DNA of 64,000 nt from Pseudomonadota bacterium (GCA_018819925.1 JAHJPG010000006.1:22563-86562); one strand, 5' to 3'; counted from the first letter of the stretch, positions 1-8,956 are shown. Translations and numbers: made by a program. The notes: a model not told the origin generated them from the letters alone.

Positions 1-900
1 CACCCGGGCCCCGGCCGGGGCGTCCGGCAACAGAGACAAGGCCCGGCCCCGGTCCACCAGTTGGTGGAAATCGCGGGCGGTTCCCACTCCCACCGCCTGC
101 AAAAGGCCCTGGGTTAGCCGGGCGTCGCCGGCCAGGCTGGCGGTGTGGCTCAGGGCCGCTTTGGCCCCGGAGGCGCTGCGTCCGGACTTGAGCACCACCA
201 GGGGCTTGGTCGCCCCCTCGGCCAGCTCCATGAAGCGCCGCCCCCGGGGCATGGACTCCAGGTATAGGGCCACTCCCTTGGTGGTGTCGTCGCCCAGCAA
301 ATATTCCAGCACATCGCACTCGTCCACGTCGCACTTGTTGCCGATGGAGCAGGCCTTGTTCACCGCGATTCCCTGCCGGGTGGCCAGGTCGGCCAAAAAG
401 CCGGCCGAGAGCATGCCGCTCTGCACCACCAGGGAAAGGGTCCCGTGGGGCGGCAAAAAGTCGGTGATGTTGGAGCTCATGAAGGTGAAGAACTTGTGCC
501 CCGGCACGTCTACCAGGCCCATGCAGTTGGGCCCCCACAGGCGCATGCCGGCCTGGCGGGCGATCTCCACGCACTGGGCCTGAAGCCGCCGCCCGTCCTC
601 GCCGGTTTCGGCGAAGCCCGCGCTCTGGATCATCACCCCGCGCACCCCCTTGGCCGCGCACTCCTCGAGAATCTGGGGGGTGAAGCGGGCGGGCACCAAA
701 AGGATGGCCATTTCCACCGGGTGGGGTATGGCCGATACGCTGGGGTAGCAGGTCAGCCCCTCCAACTGCTGGTGCTTGGGGTTGACCGGGTACACCGCGA
801 CATCCCGGCTGCACGCCGCGTTTATCAGCAGGCTCTTGCCGGTGCGTTTGGGGCTGGCGCCCACCACGGCGATTGAGGAAGGGTTGAAGAAAAAATTCAT
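1..900 (-). CDS. Acyl-CoA synthetase (NDP-forming), CoA-binding alpha domain, 3'-truncated by window edge
   Basis: 300 codons are open from the ATG at 900 to the window edge, without a stop. The N-terminus has a CoA-binding Rossmann fold start (VVGAS at residues 12-16) and reads throughout like the alpha part of acetate-CoA ligase/ADP-forming acyl-CoA synthetases. SHTASLAG around His252 matches the phospho-histidine loop that relays phosphate between acyl-CoA and nucleotide. The family makes or cleaves acyl-CoA with ADP/ATP and phosphate. It follows an enoyl-CoA hydratase by 45 bp on the same strand, so a role in activating or conserving energy from an acyl-CoA is likely. Whether an ATP-grasp beta domain is fused downstream lies outside the window. 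Confidence 0.85.
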   Translation of the reverse strand, partial: MNFFFNPSSIAVVGASPKRTGKSLLINAACSRDVAVYPVNPKHQQLEGLTCYPSVSAIPHPVEMAILLVPARFTPQILEECAAKGVRGVMIQSAGFAETGEDGRRLQAQCVEIARQAGMRLWGPNCMGLVDVPGHKFFTFMSSNITDFLPPHGTLSLVVQSGMLSAGFLADLATRQGIAVNKACSIGNKCDVDECDVLEYLLGDDTTKGVALYLESMPRGRRFMELAEGATKPLVVLKSGRSASGAKAALSHTASLAGDARLTQGLLQAVGVGTARDFHQLVDRGRALSLLPDAPAGARV

Positions 901-945
901 TGCCAAGCCCCTATGCTGCTGATGAAGTATGCATGCCGTCCGCCG

Positions 946-1716
946 CTACTTGGCCTGGAACTTGGGCGGCCGTTTCTCGGCAAAGGCCCGCCGGCCCTCT
1001 TCGTAGTCCTCGGTGTCGTAAAGGGGAAGACCCAGGGCGTTCTCGCACCACAGGGCCTCTTCCATGGACATGCCCTCGGTGCGGCGCATGCTTTTTTTGA
1101 TGGCCTGCACCGCCAGGGGAGCGCATTGGCAGATGTCCCCGGCCATGGCCAGGGCTGCGTCCAGCACCTCCTCCGGCAAAACCACCCGGTTAACCAGGCC
1201 CATGGCCAGGGCCCGCTGGGCGTCGATGGGCTTGCCGGTGAACATCATCTCTGCGGCCCAGGCGCTGCCCACCAGGCGCGGCAGACGCACCGTGCCCCCC
1301 AAGCGGGGCAGGATGCCCAAGCGGGCCTCGGGAAAGGCGAAGCGGGCCTTTTCCGAGGCGATGCGTAGGTCGCAGGCCAGGGCCAACTCCATGCCGCCGC
1401 CCATGGCCACCCCGTTGATGGCCGCGATCAGGGGCTTTTCCAACTCCATGCCCCGCAAGGGGGTGGTGGGCAAAAGCCAGGGCTTCTGGCGGCACTCCTT
1501 CACGAAAGGCAGCCAGGTCTTGACGTCGGCCCCGGCGCAAAAAGCCTTTTCGCCAGCCCCGGTGACCACCCCCACCCACAACTCGGGGTCCTGGGCAAAG
1601 TCCTCGAAGGCCTGGTGCAACTGTTTGAACAACTCCGGGCTCAGAGCGTTCATGGCCTCGGGGCGGTTCAGGGTGAACAGAGCTATGTGCTCTCTTTTTT
1701 CATATAGCAGTTCCAT
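946..1716 (-). CDS. Enoyl-CoA hydratase/isomerase (crotonase family)
   Basis: A 256-residue crotonase fold protein of normal family length. The oxyanion-hole segment AFCAGADVK, the glycine loop GGGMELALACD with the first catalytic Glu position, and FPEARLGILPRLGG with the second Glu are all present, so hydratase activity on trans-2-enoyl-CoA is plausible. Isomerase or lyase members share these motifs, so the substrate is open. I chose the ATG at 1716 over the TTG at 1725, because AAGGA lies nine bases before the ATG. It sits between etfA and an acyl-CoA synthetase on the same strand, consistent with beta-oxidation of a fatty or aromatic-derived acyl-CoA. Confidence 0.88.
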   Translation of the reverse strand: MELLYEKREHIALFTLNRPEAMNALSPELFKQLHQAFEDFAQDPELWVGVVTGAGEKAFCAGADVKTWLPFVKECRQKPWLLPTTPLRGMELEKPLIAAINGVAMGGGMELALACDLRIASEKARFAFPEARLGILPRLGGTVRLPRLVGSAWAAEMMFTGKPIDAQRALAMGLVNRVVLPEEVLDAALAMAGDICQCAPLAVQAIKKSMRRTEGMSMEEALWCENALGLPLYDTEDYEEGRRAFAEKRPPKFQAK

Positions 1717-1862
1717 ACTCGACAATCCTTTTCCTGGGTCCCTCGCCGCTTCCGCGCGTAATTTGGAAGGATCCGGCCCGGCGCACTACCAGCGGAGCGC
1801 TAAACATAATCAGAATAAATCGTCTTGGCTGGTATACGGCATTTAGGATTCCCAGGCAACGG

Positions 1863-2894
1863 TCATCCAGGCCGGCCCGGCAAGTCGCCTTGGAGCGAGG
1901 CCGGGTCACTGTAGCCGCTGGCCTGTTCCAGCAAGGCCGGAATCAAGACCGTCAGGTCCTCCACGATGCACACGTCTGCCAGGTTGAAGATGGCCGCCTG
2001 GGGGTCGTTGGAGATGGCCACGATGAACCCCGATCCCTGCATGCCCACCGTGTGCTGGCGGGCTCCGGAGATGCCGCAGGCGATGTACAAAGAAGGGGAA
2101 ACCGTGGCTCCGGTGAGGCCCACCTGATGCCCGTAGCCCAGCCAGCCCAGGTCGCACACCGGCCGGGAGCCGGCCAGGGCCGCCGAAGAAAACAGACCGG
2201 CCAGGCGGCGCAGCAACTCCAGGTTTTCCGCCTGGCCCACGCCCCGCCCGGCGGCCACCACCACCTTGGCCCGGCCCAGTCCCGCGTCGGTCCCGGCGCC
2301 GTCCACAACTTCCAGCAACTGTGAACGGCAGGGCGGGGCGGGCAAGCGCACCACCTCCACCTCGCCGTGGCCTGCCTCGCCGGGTGGCGCGGCCGGGAAG
2401 GTCCCCGGCTGCACGGTGAGCACCAGGGGCCAGGCGGTGGGGGCCAATTCTTCCCTCACCTTGCCGTAGTGGGCCGTCCGTGAAAAACGCGGGCCCTCCG
2501 GTCCGGCGCTCAGTCCTTCCACGCCGGGAAGGTAGGCGGCCTCCAGGCGGGCAGCCAAGCCAGGGGCCCAGTCCAAGCCCGAGGTGGAGTGCGCCCCCAC
2601 CACTGCCTGAGCCCGCCAGGCGGGCAGCAACTGGGCCAGAGCCAAGCGCTGGGCCTCGCCGTGGAAGGCGGCCATGCCCTCCACCTCCACGGCCCAGACC
2701 TTGACGCCAGTGCGTTGGGCGATTTCTCCGGCCAGTGGCTCTACGCCTTGGCCCAGCACCGCAGCCGCCACCTCCAGCCCTAGGACCCGGGCCATTTGGC
2801 CGGCGCAGGCCATAAGCTCCCAGTTCACCGGGGACAGGCGGCCCTGGGAATGCTCGGCCACCACCACCACCCGGCTTTTGGCCCCCGCGCTCAC
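1863..2894 (-). CDS. etfA: Electron transfer flavoprotein alpha subunit
   Basis: A 343-residue protein with an N-terminal nucleotide-binding-like domain and the C-terminal FAD domain. The EtfA signature is clear: LYIACGISGARQH, then GMQGSGFIVAIS, near residues 270-300. It carries electrons from acyl-CoA dehydrogenases to the membrane quinone pool as a heterodimer with EtfB. The GTG start overlaps the etfB stop by four bases (GTGA), indicating translational coupling. The 146-base gap to the downstream hydratase contains no recognisable terminator, so read-through is possible. Confidence 0.93.
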   Translation of the reverse strand: MSAGAKSRVVVVAEHSQGRLSPVNWELMACAGQMARVLGLEVAAAVLGQGVEPLAGEIAQRTGVKVWAVEVEGMAAFHGEAQRLALAQLLPAWRAQAVVGAHSTSGLDWAPGLAARLEAAYLPGVEGLSAGPEGPRFSRTAHYGKVREELAPTAWPLVLTVQPGTFPAAPPGEAGHGEVEVVRLPAPPCRSQLLEVVDGAGTDAGLGRAKVVVAAGRGVGQAENLELLRRLAGLFSSAALAGSRPVCDLGWLGYGHQVGLTGATVSPSLYIACGISGARQHTVGMQGSGFIVAISNDPQAAIFNLADVCIVEDLTVLIPALLEQASGYSDPASLQGDLPGRPG

Positions 2895-3655
2895 AGCAAG
2901 GCCCTTTCCCGCAGCATGGCCAACAGGCGCTCCGCTTTTTGGGCGGCGCTTCCTTCCAGCACCAGGCCCGCCCGCCGCTTTTCGGGCGGAGTGAGGGCCA
3001 CCACTTTTTCGCGGTCCGGCGGCGCGGCCAAGCCGGCGGCATCCACGGTGAGCGGAGTGGTCTTCTTGGCCCGCAACAAGTTGGACAATGTGGGATAGCG
3101 CGGCTGATTGGGGCCGGACTGCACGGTGAGCAGGGCGGGCAGGGGCAGAGCCAGGCGCTGCCGCCGCCCGCCTTCCATCTCCCGCTCCACCGCCAGGGCG
3201 TGTCCGTCAACTTTCAGGCTCACCACCGAGGTGACCGGGGGCCAACCCAGATGCGCGGCCAGCATGGGCCCCACCGCGCCCTGCATGGCGTCCTCGGACA
3301 TGACCCCGGTGAGTATCAGATCGAAGTTTTGCCCTTGAGCCCAGGCCGCTATCCAGGCGGCCAGGGTGGCCGGGCGGGGCGGCGGCTGATCGGGAGCCAG
3401 GATATGCACCGCCCGGTCGGCCCCCATGCCCAGGGCCCGGCGCAGGACATCCACCACCGGCGGCGGACCCACGCTTAGTACGGTGAGGTTGGTTCGTGGC
3501 AGGCGGTCCTTGAGGCGCAGGGCCTCCTCCAAGGCCAATTCGTCATAGGAGCCGACCTTGCGGCGCAGGGGAGGGCGGGGGCGCAGTTCGGTGCCTTGGA
3601 GGTCGAAAAGACTCTCCGGCTCCCACACCTGCTTGATGCATACCAGGATGCGCAT
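2891..3655 (-). CDS. etfB: Electron transfer flavoprotein beta subunit
   Basis: A 254-residue EtfB with the typical start MRILVCIKQVWEP, a family-typical length and the ALRLKDR/GADRAVHI segments of the AMP-binding fold. A strong Shine-Dalgarno (GGGGGAGG) precedes the ATG. It is the first gene of the leftward etfB-etfA pair. A sigma70-like promoter and a palindrome lie just upstream, in the space shared with the divergent phosphatase/acyl-CoA dehydrogenase operon. Confidence 0.93.
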   Translation of the reverse strand: MRILVCIKQVWEPESLFDLQGTELRPRPPLRRKVGSYDELALEEALRLKDRLPRTNLTVLSVGPPPVVDVLRRALGMGADRAVHILAPDQPPPRPATLAAWIAAWAQGQNFDLILTGVMSEDAMQGAVGPMLAAHLGWPPVTSVVSLKVDGHALAVEREMEGGRRQRLALPLPALLTVQSGPNQPRYPTLSNLLRAKKTTPLTVDAAGLAAPPDREKVVALTPPEKRRAGLVLEGSAAQKAERLLAMLRERALL

Positions 3656-3694
3656 GGCCTCCCCCGTCTGTGCCCGCTATGAACCGCTGACTAC

Positions 3695-3723
3695 AGTGTA
3701 GGGCATGGCCCCATCCCTGCCAA
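3695..3723 (-). promoter_or_regulatory. Putative sigma70 promoter of etfBA
   Basis: On the minus strand, TTGGCA (3718-3723) and TACACT (3695-3700) are separated by exactly 17 bases, about 40 bases before the etfB start. Matches to consensus are 5/6 and 4/6. This is inferred from sequence only. Confidence 0.45.
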
Positions 3724-3731
3724 GATAAAAA

Positions 3732-3745
3732 CGAACGATCGCTCG
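3732..3745. promoter_or_regulatory. Candidate TetR-type operator palindrome
   Basis: CGAACGATCGCTCG is an inverted repeat with a single mismatched pair, centred on CGATCG and flanked by A-runs. It lies just upstream of the putative etfB -35 and about 90 bases before the phosphatase start, in the divergent intergenic space. Such CG-rich palindromes are typical of TetR repressors of fatty-acid catabolism, and the adjacent operon encodes a TetR protein. The link is inferred. Confidence 0.45.
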
Positions 3746-3831
3746 GAAAATAGTTGCATTCGGAGGCTGGCGGGGGCACCATTAGGTTGTACGGCAAACG
3801 GTCCGCCAGGGCCGGGGAGAGTTCAGCCGGC

Positions 3832-4530
3832 ATGAGCGTCTTGTACATGATGCGCCACGGTCAGGCGTCCTTTGGCCAGGAAAACTACGACCGGCTCTCG
3901 GGGCTGGGCCTGCGCCAGGCCGCCTTAGCTGGTGAGCACCTTGCGCGCCTGGGCCTTAGCTTTGACGCCGCCTATTGCGGCACAATGTACCGGCAGCAAG
4001 ACACCGCCCGGGAGGTGCTGGCCCGGCTGGCCTCGCCGCCCCGGCTTGCCGAGCTGCCTGGGTTCAACGAATACGATTCCGGCCCCATCATCCAGGCCCT
4101 GCTGCCGGTCATGCAAAAGGAGGACCCCGCCGTGGCCGAGGCTTGGCCGCGCATGTATCAGGAGCGCAAGGCCTTTCAAACCATCTACGAAGGAGCCATG
4201 CGCCGCTGGGTTTCCGGGCGCTACGACACCGGGCCGGCCGAAACCTGGCGGGCGTTTTTGGACCGCAGCCGTCAGGCCCTGGAGCAGGTGCGGGGGGACA
4301 ACGGACGGGGCAATACAGTATTGGTGTTCACCTCGGGCGGCCCCATCTCGGCGGCCCTACGCCTGGCCCTGGGTCTGAGCGACGAGACGGCCCTGCGCCT
4401 GACCTGGGTCATCAAGAACGCCTCTCTTACCAGCTTTTTTTACAACGACCGGGAGCTTACCCTATCCTCGTTCAACGCCACCGCCCATTTGGACCAACGG
4501 CGGGAGCCGGAGTTGATCACATACCGCTAG
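3832..4530 (+). CDS. Histidine phosphatase superfamily protein, second catalytic His replaced
   Basis: A 232-residue phosphoglycerate-mutase-fold protein. The N-terminal phospho-acceptor motif MMRHGQ (His9) is intact. At the C-terminal site, where the family normally has SHGG, the sequence is VFTSGGP (residues 165-171), so the usual second His is a Ser. It may therefore be a weak phosphatase, a mutase variant or non-catalytic. The ATG at 3832 was chosen because the RHG motif follows directly and GGGGAGA lies upstream; an in-frame ATG further upstream would add 26 unlikely residues. It ends 19 bases before an acyl-CoA dehydrogenase and leads that operon. Confidence 0.8.
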   Translation: MSVLYMMRHGQASFGQENYDRLSGLGLRQAALAGEHLARLGLSFDAAYCGTMYRQQDTAREVLARLASPPRLAELPGFNEYDSGPIIQALLPVMQKEDPAVAEAWPRMYQERKAFQTIYEGAMRRWVSGRYDTGPAETWRAFLDRSRQALEQVRGDNGRGNTVLVFTSGGPISAALRLALGLSDETALRLTWVIKNASLTSFFYNDRELTLSSFNATAHLDQRREPELITYR

Positions 4531-4549
4531 GCCGCCGGAAGGACAAGCC

Positions 4550-5758
4550 ATGGATTTTCAAATATCGGAAGAGACCCGGACCATCCTGGAGTTGATAAAC
4601 GAGTTCGTGGACAAGGAACTCATCCCCCTGGAGCAGGACTTTCTGCACCGGCCCTGGGAGGACTTGGAGCCGGTGCTCAAGGCCAAGCGGGAGTTGGTCA
4701 AGCAGATGGAGCTATGGGCCCCCCTTCATCCCAAAGAGTTCGGGGGCATGGGCCTTGGTTTGGTGGACTACGGCCTGGTGTGCGAGGCCCTGGCCCGCAA
4801 CCCATTGGGGGTGTACGTGTTCGGCTGCCAGGCCCCGGACGCGGGCAACATCGAGATACTCATCAAATACGGCACCCCGGAGCAGAAAGAAAAATACCTC
4901 AAGCCCCTCATCGCGGGCGAAATCCGCTCCTGTTTCTCCATGACCGAGCCCGAGCAGCCGGGCTCCAACCCGGTGCTCCTGGACACCTCCGCAGTCGCTG
5001 ACGGCGACGACTACGTGATCAACGGGCACAAGTGGTTCACCTCCTCGGCCGACGGCGCCTCCTTCGCCATCGTCATGGCGGTGACCAACCCCGAGGCTCC
5101 GCCGCATCTCCGGGCCTCCATGGTCATCGTGCCCATCGGCACGCCCGGCTTCAACCTGGTGCGCAACATCCCGGTGATGGGCCACGCGGGATCGGGCTGG
5201 CACAGCCACGCCGAGATCCTCTACCAGTCCTGCCGGGTGCCCCGGGCCAACCTGCTGGGCCCCGAGGGGCACGGCTTCGTCATCGCCCAGGAGCGCCTGG
5301 GGCCGGGCCGCATCCACCATTGCATGCGCTGGATCGGCATCTGCAACCGGGCCCTGGAGATGATGTGCCAGCAGGCCCTGACCCGGCAGATCGCCCCGGG
5401 CCGCCGCCTGGCCGACAAGCAGATCGTCCAGGCCTGGATAGCCGAGAGCGCCGCCGAGATGCGGGCCGCCCGCCTCATGGTGCTCAACTGCGCCTGGCGC
5501 ATAGAGCACCATGGCCAGAAGGAGGCCCGCCAGGACATATCCTTGATAAAGTTCTACACCGCCGGGGTGATGCAGCGGGTCCTGGACCGGGCGGTGCAGG
5601 TGCACGGCGGCCTGGGGGTTACCGACGACACCGTGCTGGCTTCCTTTTACCGTGGCGAGCGTTCGGCGCGAATCTACGACGGGGTGGACGAGGTGCATAA
5701 GGTGTCGGTGGCCAGGCGCATTTTGAAAGAGTACGCGGCGGAGCACGGCATCCAATGA
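4550..5758 (+). CDS. Acyl-CoA dehydrogenase, ACAD10/11-like branch
   Basis: A 402-residue flavoprotein with the acyl-CoA dehydrogenase order: alpha domain, beta barrel (CFSMTEPEQPGS, FTSSADGA) and C-terminal alpha domain (QVHGGLGVTDD). In place of the catalytic Glu motif YEG it has YDGVDEVH, with Asp377. An ADGPDEVH-type motif is, as I recall, characteristic of the ACAD10/ACAD11/LvaC branch rather than of ordinary short- or medium-chain enzymes. GGAAGGA precedes the ATG. The stop overlaps the TetR gene start (ATGA). With the APH-type kinase two genes on, it suggests handling of phosphorylated 4-hydroxyacyl-CoA rather than plain alpha-beta oxidation. Confidence 0.88.
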   Translation: MDFQISEETRTILELINEFVDKELIPLEQDFLHRPWEDLEPVLKAKRELVKQMELWAPLHPKEFGGMGLGLVDYGLVCEALARNPLGVYVFGCQAPDAGNIEILIKYGTPEQKEKYLKPLIAGEIRSCFSMTEPEQPGSNPVLLDTSAVADGDDYVINGHKWFTSSADGASFAIVMAVTNPEAPPHLRASMVIVPIGTPGFNLVRNIPVMGHAGSGWHSHAEILYQSCRVPRANLLGPEGHGFVIAQERLGPGRIHHCMRWIGICNRALEMMCQQALTRQIAPGRRLADKQIVQAWIAESAAEMRAARLMVLNCAWRIEHHGQKEARQDISLIKFYTAGVMQRVLDRAVQVHGGLGVTDDTVLASFYRGERSARIYDGVDEVHKVSVARRILKEYAAEHGIQ

Positions 5759-6471
5759 CCTACCGCCAGTTTACGCGCCAGGCCAAGCTCACCCGCCGGG
5801 ATTTCTGCCTGGAGATGCTGGCCGCCCACCGCGAAGACATCAAGGCCAAGAAGGACGAGACTGCGGTCAAGAACCTGGAGCTGATCTTTCAGGCCACCCT
5901 CGAGGTGAGCAACCAAAAGGGCTTTCAGGCCATGACCATGCGGGACCTTAGCCGGGCCAGCGGCATTTCGGTGGGCGCCATGTACGACTACTTCAACAGC
6001 AAGGAGTCCCTTCTGGAGATGATCCAGGAGGCCGGCCGCCGCATCGCCGGGCGGGTGATGCGCCAGGCCGTTTCCGGCGCCGAGGCCCCGCCGGAAAAGC
6101 TGGCCGCCGCCATCCGCGCCCACCTTTACCTGAGCGAGGCCATGCAGCCCTGGTTTTTCTTCTCCTACATGGAGGCGCGCCACTTGGGAAAGGTGGAGAA
6201 GCAGCGGGCCAAGGAAGGCGAACTGGCCACCGAGCGGCACATAGCCGAGATCATCAGGGCGGGCAAGCGGCAAGGCGTCTTCGCCGATGTGGATCATCGC
6301 CTGGGCGCGGCGGTAATCAAGGCCATGCTGCAAGACTGGTATCTCAAGCGCTGGAAGTACGCCAAGCGCCGGGTGAGCGTGGAGCGCTACGCCGATTTCG
6401 TGGTGGGCATGGCTCATGGATTTTGCCGAAACGGCCTGGGAGATGCCGGGCCACGAGAGGTCCGGCAATGA
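5755..6471 (+). CDS. TetR/AcrR family transcriptional regulator
   Basis: A 238-residue protein. The HTH lies at about residues 42-85 (TMRDLSRASGISVGAMYDYF), the TetR recognition-helix pattern. It is preceded by an unusual 35-residue N-terminal extension rich in Lys/Arg/Glu. The C-terminal part is the expected helical ligand domain; a long-chain acyl-CoA or related acid is a likely effector, given the context. It overlaps the upstream dehydrogenase and the downstream kinase by four bases each, so it is co-translated with the genes it probably controls. The palindrome at 3732-3745 is its best candidate operator in this window. Confidence 0.88.
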   Translation: MTYRQFTRQAKLTRRDFCLEMLAAHREDIKAKKDETAVKNLELIFQATLEVSNQKGFQAMTMRDLSRASGISVGAMYDYFNSKESLLEMIQEAGRRIAGRVMRQAVSGAEAPPEKLAAAIRAHLYLSEAMQPWFFFSYMEARHLGKVEKQRAKEGELATERHIAEIIRAGKRQGVFADVDHRLGAAVIKAMLQDWYLKRWKYAKRRVSVERYADFVVGMAHGFCRNGLGDAGPREVRQ

Positions 6472-7538
6472 GCGAACTCATGGATCAGACCGCCCGCGTC
6501 AGGCCGGGGGAGGAGTTGGACGCCGGGCGGCTGGAAGCGTTTTTGCGCCAAAACATTTCCGGCCCGCGCGGTCCTCTGGAGATACGCCAATTCCCATCGG
6601 GCTATTCCAACCTCACCTACTTTTTGCGCATGGGTGGTCGGGAGATGGTTTTGCGCCGTCCTCCCCACGGCACCAAGGCCAAGACCGCCCACGACATGGG
6701 CCGCGAATTCAAGGTCCTCAGCGCCCTGCACCCGGTGTTTCCTTACTGCCCCAAGCCGCTGGCCTACAGCGAGGCCCCGGACATCATGGGCTGCCCTTTC
6801 TACCTGATGGAGCGCATCAAGGGCATCATCCTGCGCCGCAGCCTGCCGCCGGAGCTTGGCTTCGGCCCGGACGAGCTGCGCCGGCTCACCCGGCGCCTGG
6901 TGGAGGTGATGGCCGAGCTGCACGCGGTGGACTTTCAGGCCGCCGGGCTGGGCGAATTCGGCAAGCCCCAGGGCTATGTCCGCCGGCAGGTGGAGGGCTG
7001 GAGCAAGCGCTACCGCGCCGCCCGCACCCCGGACGTGCCCGGCGGCGAGGCGGTGATGGACTGGCTGGCCCAGGAGATGCCGCCGGAAAGCCCCACCCCC
7101 ACGGTGATCCACAACGACTTCAAGCTGGACAACGTGGTGCTGGACCCGGCCGACCCCTTGAAAATAATCGGGGTGCTGGATTGGGAGATGGCCACCCTGG
7201 GCGATCCCCTGATGGACCTGGCCTGCACCTTGGCCTATTGGGTGCAGGCCGACGACCCGCCGGAGCTGGTGGGGGAGGCCTCCATGATCACCCATCTGCC
7301 GGGCAGCCTGACCCGCCGGGAGGCGGTGGAGTATTACGGGCAGCTCACGGGCCGGATCATGGACCGCATGGATTTTTACTACTGCTTCGGGCTGTTCCGC
7401 CTGGCGGTGATAGCCCAGCAGATATACTACCGCTACTACCACGGCCAGACAGCCGACGGCCGTTTCGCCCGGCTGGGCGGCGCCGTGGGAGCCCTGCTGG
7501 CCAAGGCCCGATCGGTGATGCACGGGACGGCCGGCTAG
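6468..7538 (+). CDS. Aminoglycoside phosphotransferase-family kinase (ACAD10/11- or LvaA-type)
   Basis: A 356-residue protein-kinase-like fold. The Brenner loop HNDFKLDN (215-222) and metal-binding DWE (238-240) with GDPLMDL are intact, so phosphotransfer is expected. FPSGYSNLTYFL near residue 42 is the nucleotide loop and VLRRPP holds the Lys/Arg region. The start ATG at 6468 overlaps the TetR stop (ATGA); a longer upstream frame lies inside the TetR gene. Relatives include the kinase domain of human ACAD10/11 and Pseudomonas LvaA, which phosphorylates the 4-hydroxyl of 4-hydroxyacyl-CoA. Aminoglycoside resistance is unlikely in this context. Confidence 0.85.
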   Translation: MSELMDQTARVRPGEELDAGRLEAFLRQNISGPRGPLEIRQFPSGYSNLTYFLRMGGREMVLRRPPHGTKAKTAHDMGREFKVLSALHPVFPYCPKPLAYSEAPDIMGCPFYLMERIKGIILRRSLPPELGFGPDELRRLTRRLVEVMAELHAVDFQAAGLGEFGKPQGYVRRQVEGWSKRYRAARTPDVPGGEAVMDWLAQEMPPESPTPTVIHNDFKLDNVVLDPADPLKIIGVLDWEMATLGDPLMDLACTLAYWVQADDPPELVGEASMITHLPGSLTRREAVEYYGQLTGRIMDRMDFYYCFGLFRLAVIAQQIYYRYYHGQTADGRFARLGGAVGALLAKARSVMHGTAG

Positions 7539-7606
7539 GGGCTGGGGCGCTATAGGAAAAACAACTCCCCGCCCTTAAGCGGGAAAGGTGCGGCAAGGAG
7601 ATGAGC

Positions 7607-8929
7607 ATGGACAAGCCTTTTGTTTCCCTGGTTCGCTACGATGAGGCCCTGGAGCCGGTGCGCCGGGCCGTGGACCTGTGCGGCGGCCTGGATCGCATCC
7701 CAAGTGGCGCCAAGGTTTTCATCAAGCCCAACATCGTCTATTGGACCAAGGCGGTGAACTTTCCCAAGTGGGGGGTGATAACCACCAGCCGCCTGTTGAA
7801 CGACGTGGTGTCGCTTTTGCGCCAGCATGGGGTGAGCGACATCACCATCGGCGAGGGCATGGTTCTGGGCCGTCCCGATGACACCGAGACCTCGGCTCAT
7901 GCCTACGATAGCCTGGGCTACGCCAAGCTTCGCGACCGCTACGGGATAAAGCTCATCGACACCTTCCAGCGGCCTTTCCAGGAGGTGGACCTGGGGGACG
8001 GGGTGGTGCTCAACTTCAACCAGGACATCCTGGCCAGCGATTTCGTGATAGATCTGCCGGTGATGAAAACCCACGCCCAGACCGTGGTCAGCCTGGGCAT
8101 TAAAAACCTCAAGGGCATGATCGACGTGAAGTCGCGCAAACGGTGCCACAGCGCGGATCCGGAAAAGGACCTCAATTTCCACATCGCCCGTCTGGCCGAC
8201 CCCATGCCCCCCATTCTCACCATCATCGACGGCACCTTCACCTCGGAGTACGGCCCCGCCTTTGACGGGATGATTCACCGCCGCGACCTGCTGGCCGCCT
8301 CTTGGGACGTGCTGGCTGCGGACATGGTGGGCTCCGCGCTTCTGGGCCACCCGCCACAAAGCGTGCCCCACCTGGTGCATGCCGCCCGCAACCGGGGGCG
8401 CTCCCTGGACCTGGCCGGGGTGGAGGTCAGGGGGGAAGCCATTGAGGATCACGCGCGGTTCCACGCATGGTCTTTTCCTTATGCCGAGGACGGCTCTCTG
8501 CCGGCGCCCATGGCCAAAAAGGGCATTTCCGGGCTGGCCTATTACAAATATGACACCAGTCTTTGCACCTATTGTTCGGGCATAAACGGCGCGGTGCTTT
8601 CGGCCATCGCCATGACCTGGAAGGGCGAGCCCTGGGACGACGTGGAGGTCTTGACCGGAAAAATGATGCAGCCCCGGCCCGGGGCCAAAAAGACCATTCT
8701 CCTGGGCAAGTGCATGTACCAGGCCCACAAGAACAACCCGGACATCAAGGAGATGATCGCCATCAAGGGTTGCCCGCCCAAGCCCGAACAGATCATCAAG
8801 GCCCTGCACCAGGCGGGCATCATGGCCGATGACAAGTTTTTCGCCAACCTGGACCGCATGCCCGGCATGTTCATGAAACGCTACCAGGACAAGCCGGAAT
8901 ACGACCAGGGCCTGTTTGCCATCGAGTAA
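7607..8929 (+). CDS. DUF362 domain protein
   Basis: A 440-residue protein with the DUF362 pattern: VFIKPNIV near the start, SDITIGEG, then DFVIDLPVMKTHAQTVVSLGIKNLKGM. Later Cys residues (CTYCSG, GKCMYQ, KGCPPKP) could ligate metal, but no classical ferredoxin motif is seen. AAGGAG at 7595-7600 directly abuts the ATG at 7601 and is six bases from the second ATG at 7607, so 7607 is preferred. The function of DUF362 is not settled. Its position between an acyl-CoA kinase and a 3-hydroxyacyl-CoA dehydrogenase suggests a redox or maturation role in the same pathway. Confidence 0.8.
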   Translation: MDKPFVSLVRYDEALEPVRRAVDLCGGLDRIPSGAKVFIKPNIVYWTKAVNFPKWGVITTSRLLNDVVSLLRQHGVSDITIGEGMVLGRPDDTETSAHAYDSLGYAKLRDRYGIKLIDTFQRPFQEVDLGDGVVLNFNQDILASDFVIDLPVMKTHAQTVVSLGIKNLKGMIDVKSRKRCHSADPEKDLNFHIARLADPMPPILTIIDGTFTSEYGPAFDGMIHRRDLLAASWDVLAADMVGSALLGHPPQSVPHLVHAARNRGRSLDLAGVEVRGEAIEDHARFHAWSFPYAEDGSLPAPMAKKGISGLAYYKYDTSLCTYCSGINGAVLSAIAMTWKGEPWDDVEVLTGKMMQPRPGAKKTILLGKCMYQAHKNNPDIKEMIAIKGCPPKPEQIIKALHQAGIMADDKFFANLDRMPGMFMKRYQDKPEYDQGLFAIE

Positions 8930-8956
8930 TTGAACTTTCTACCGGGAGTCGAGGAT

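Noticed and set aside
6468..7538. Aminoglycoside resistance determinant
   Set aside because: The kinase motifs fit, but the overlap with acyl-CoA genes and the pairing with an ACAD10/11-like enzyme point to acyl-CoA metabolism.
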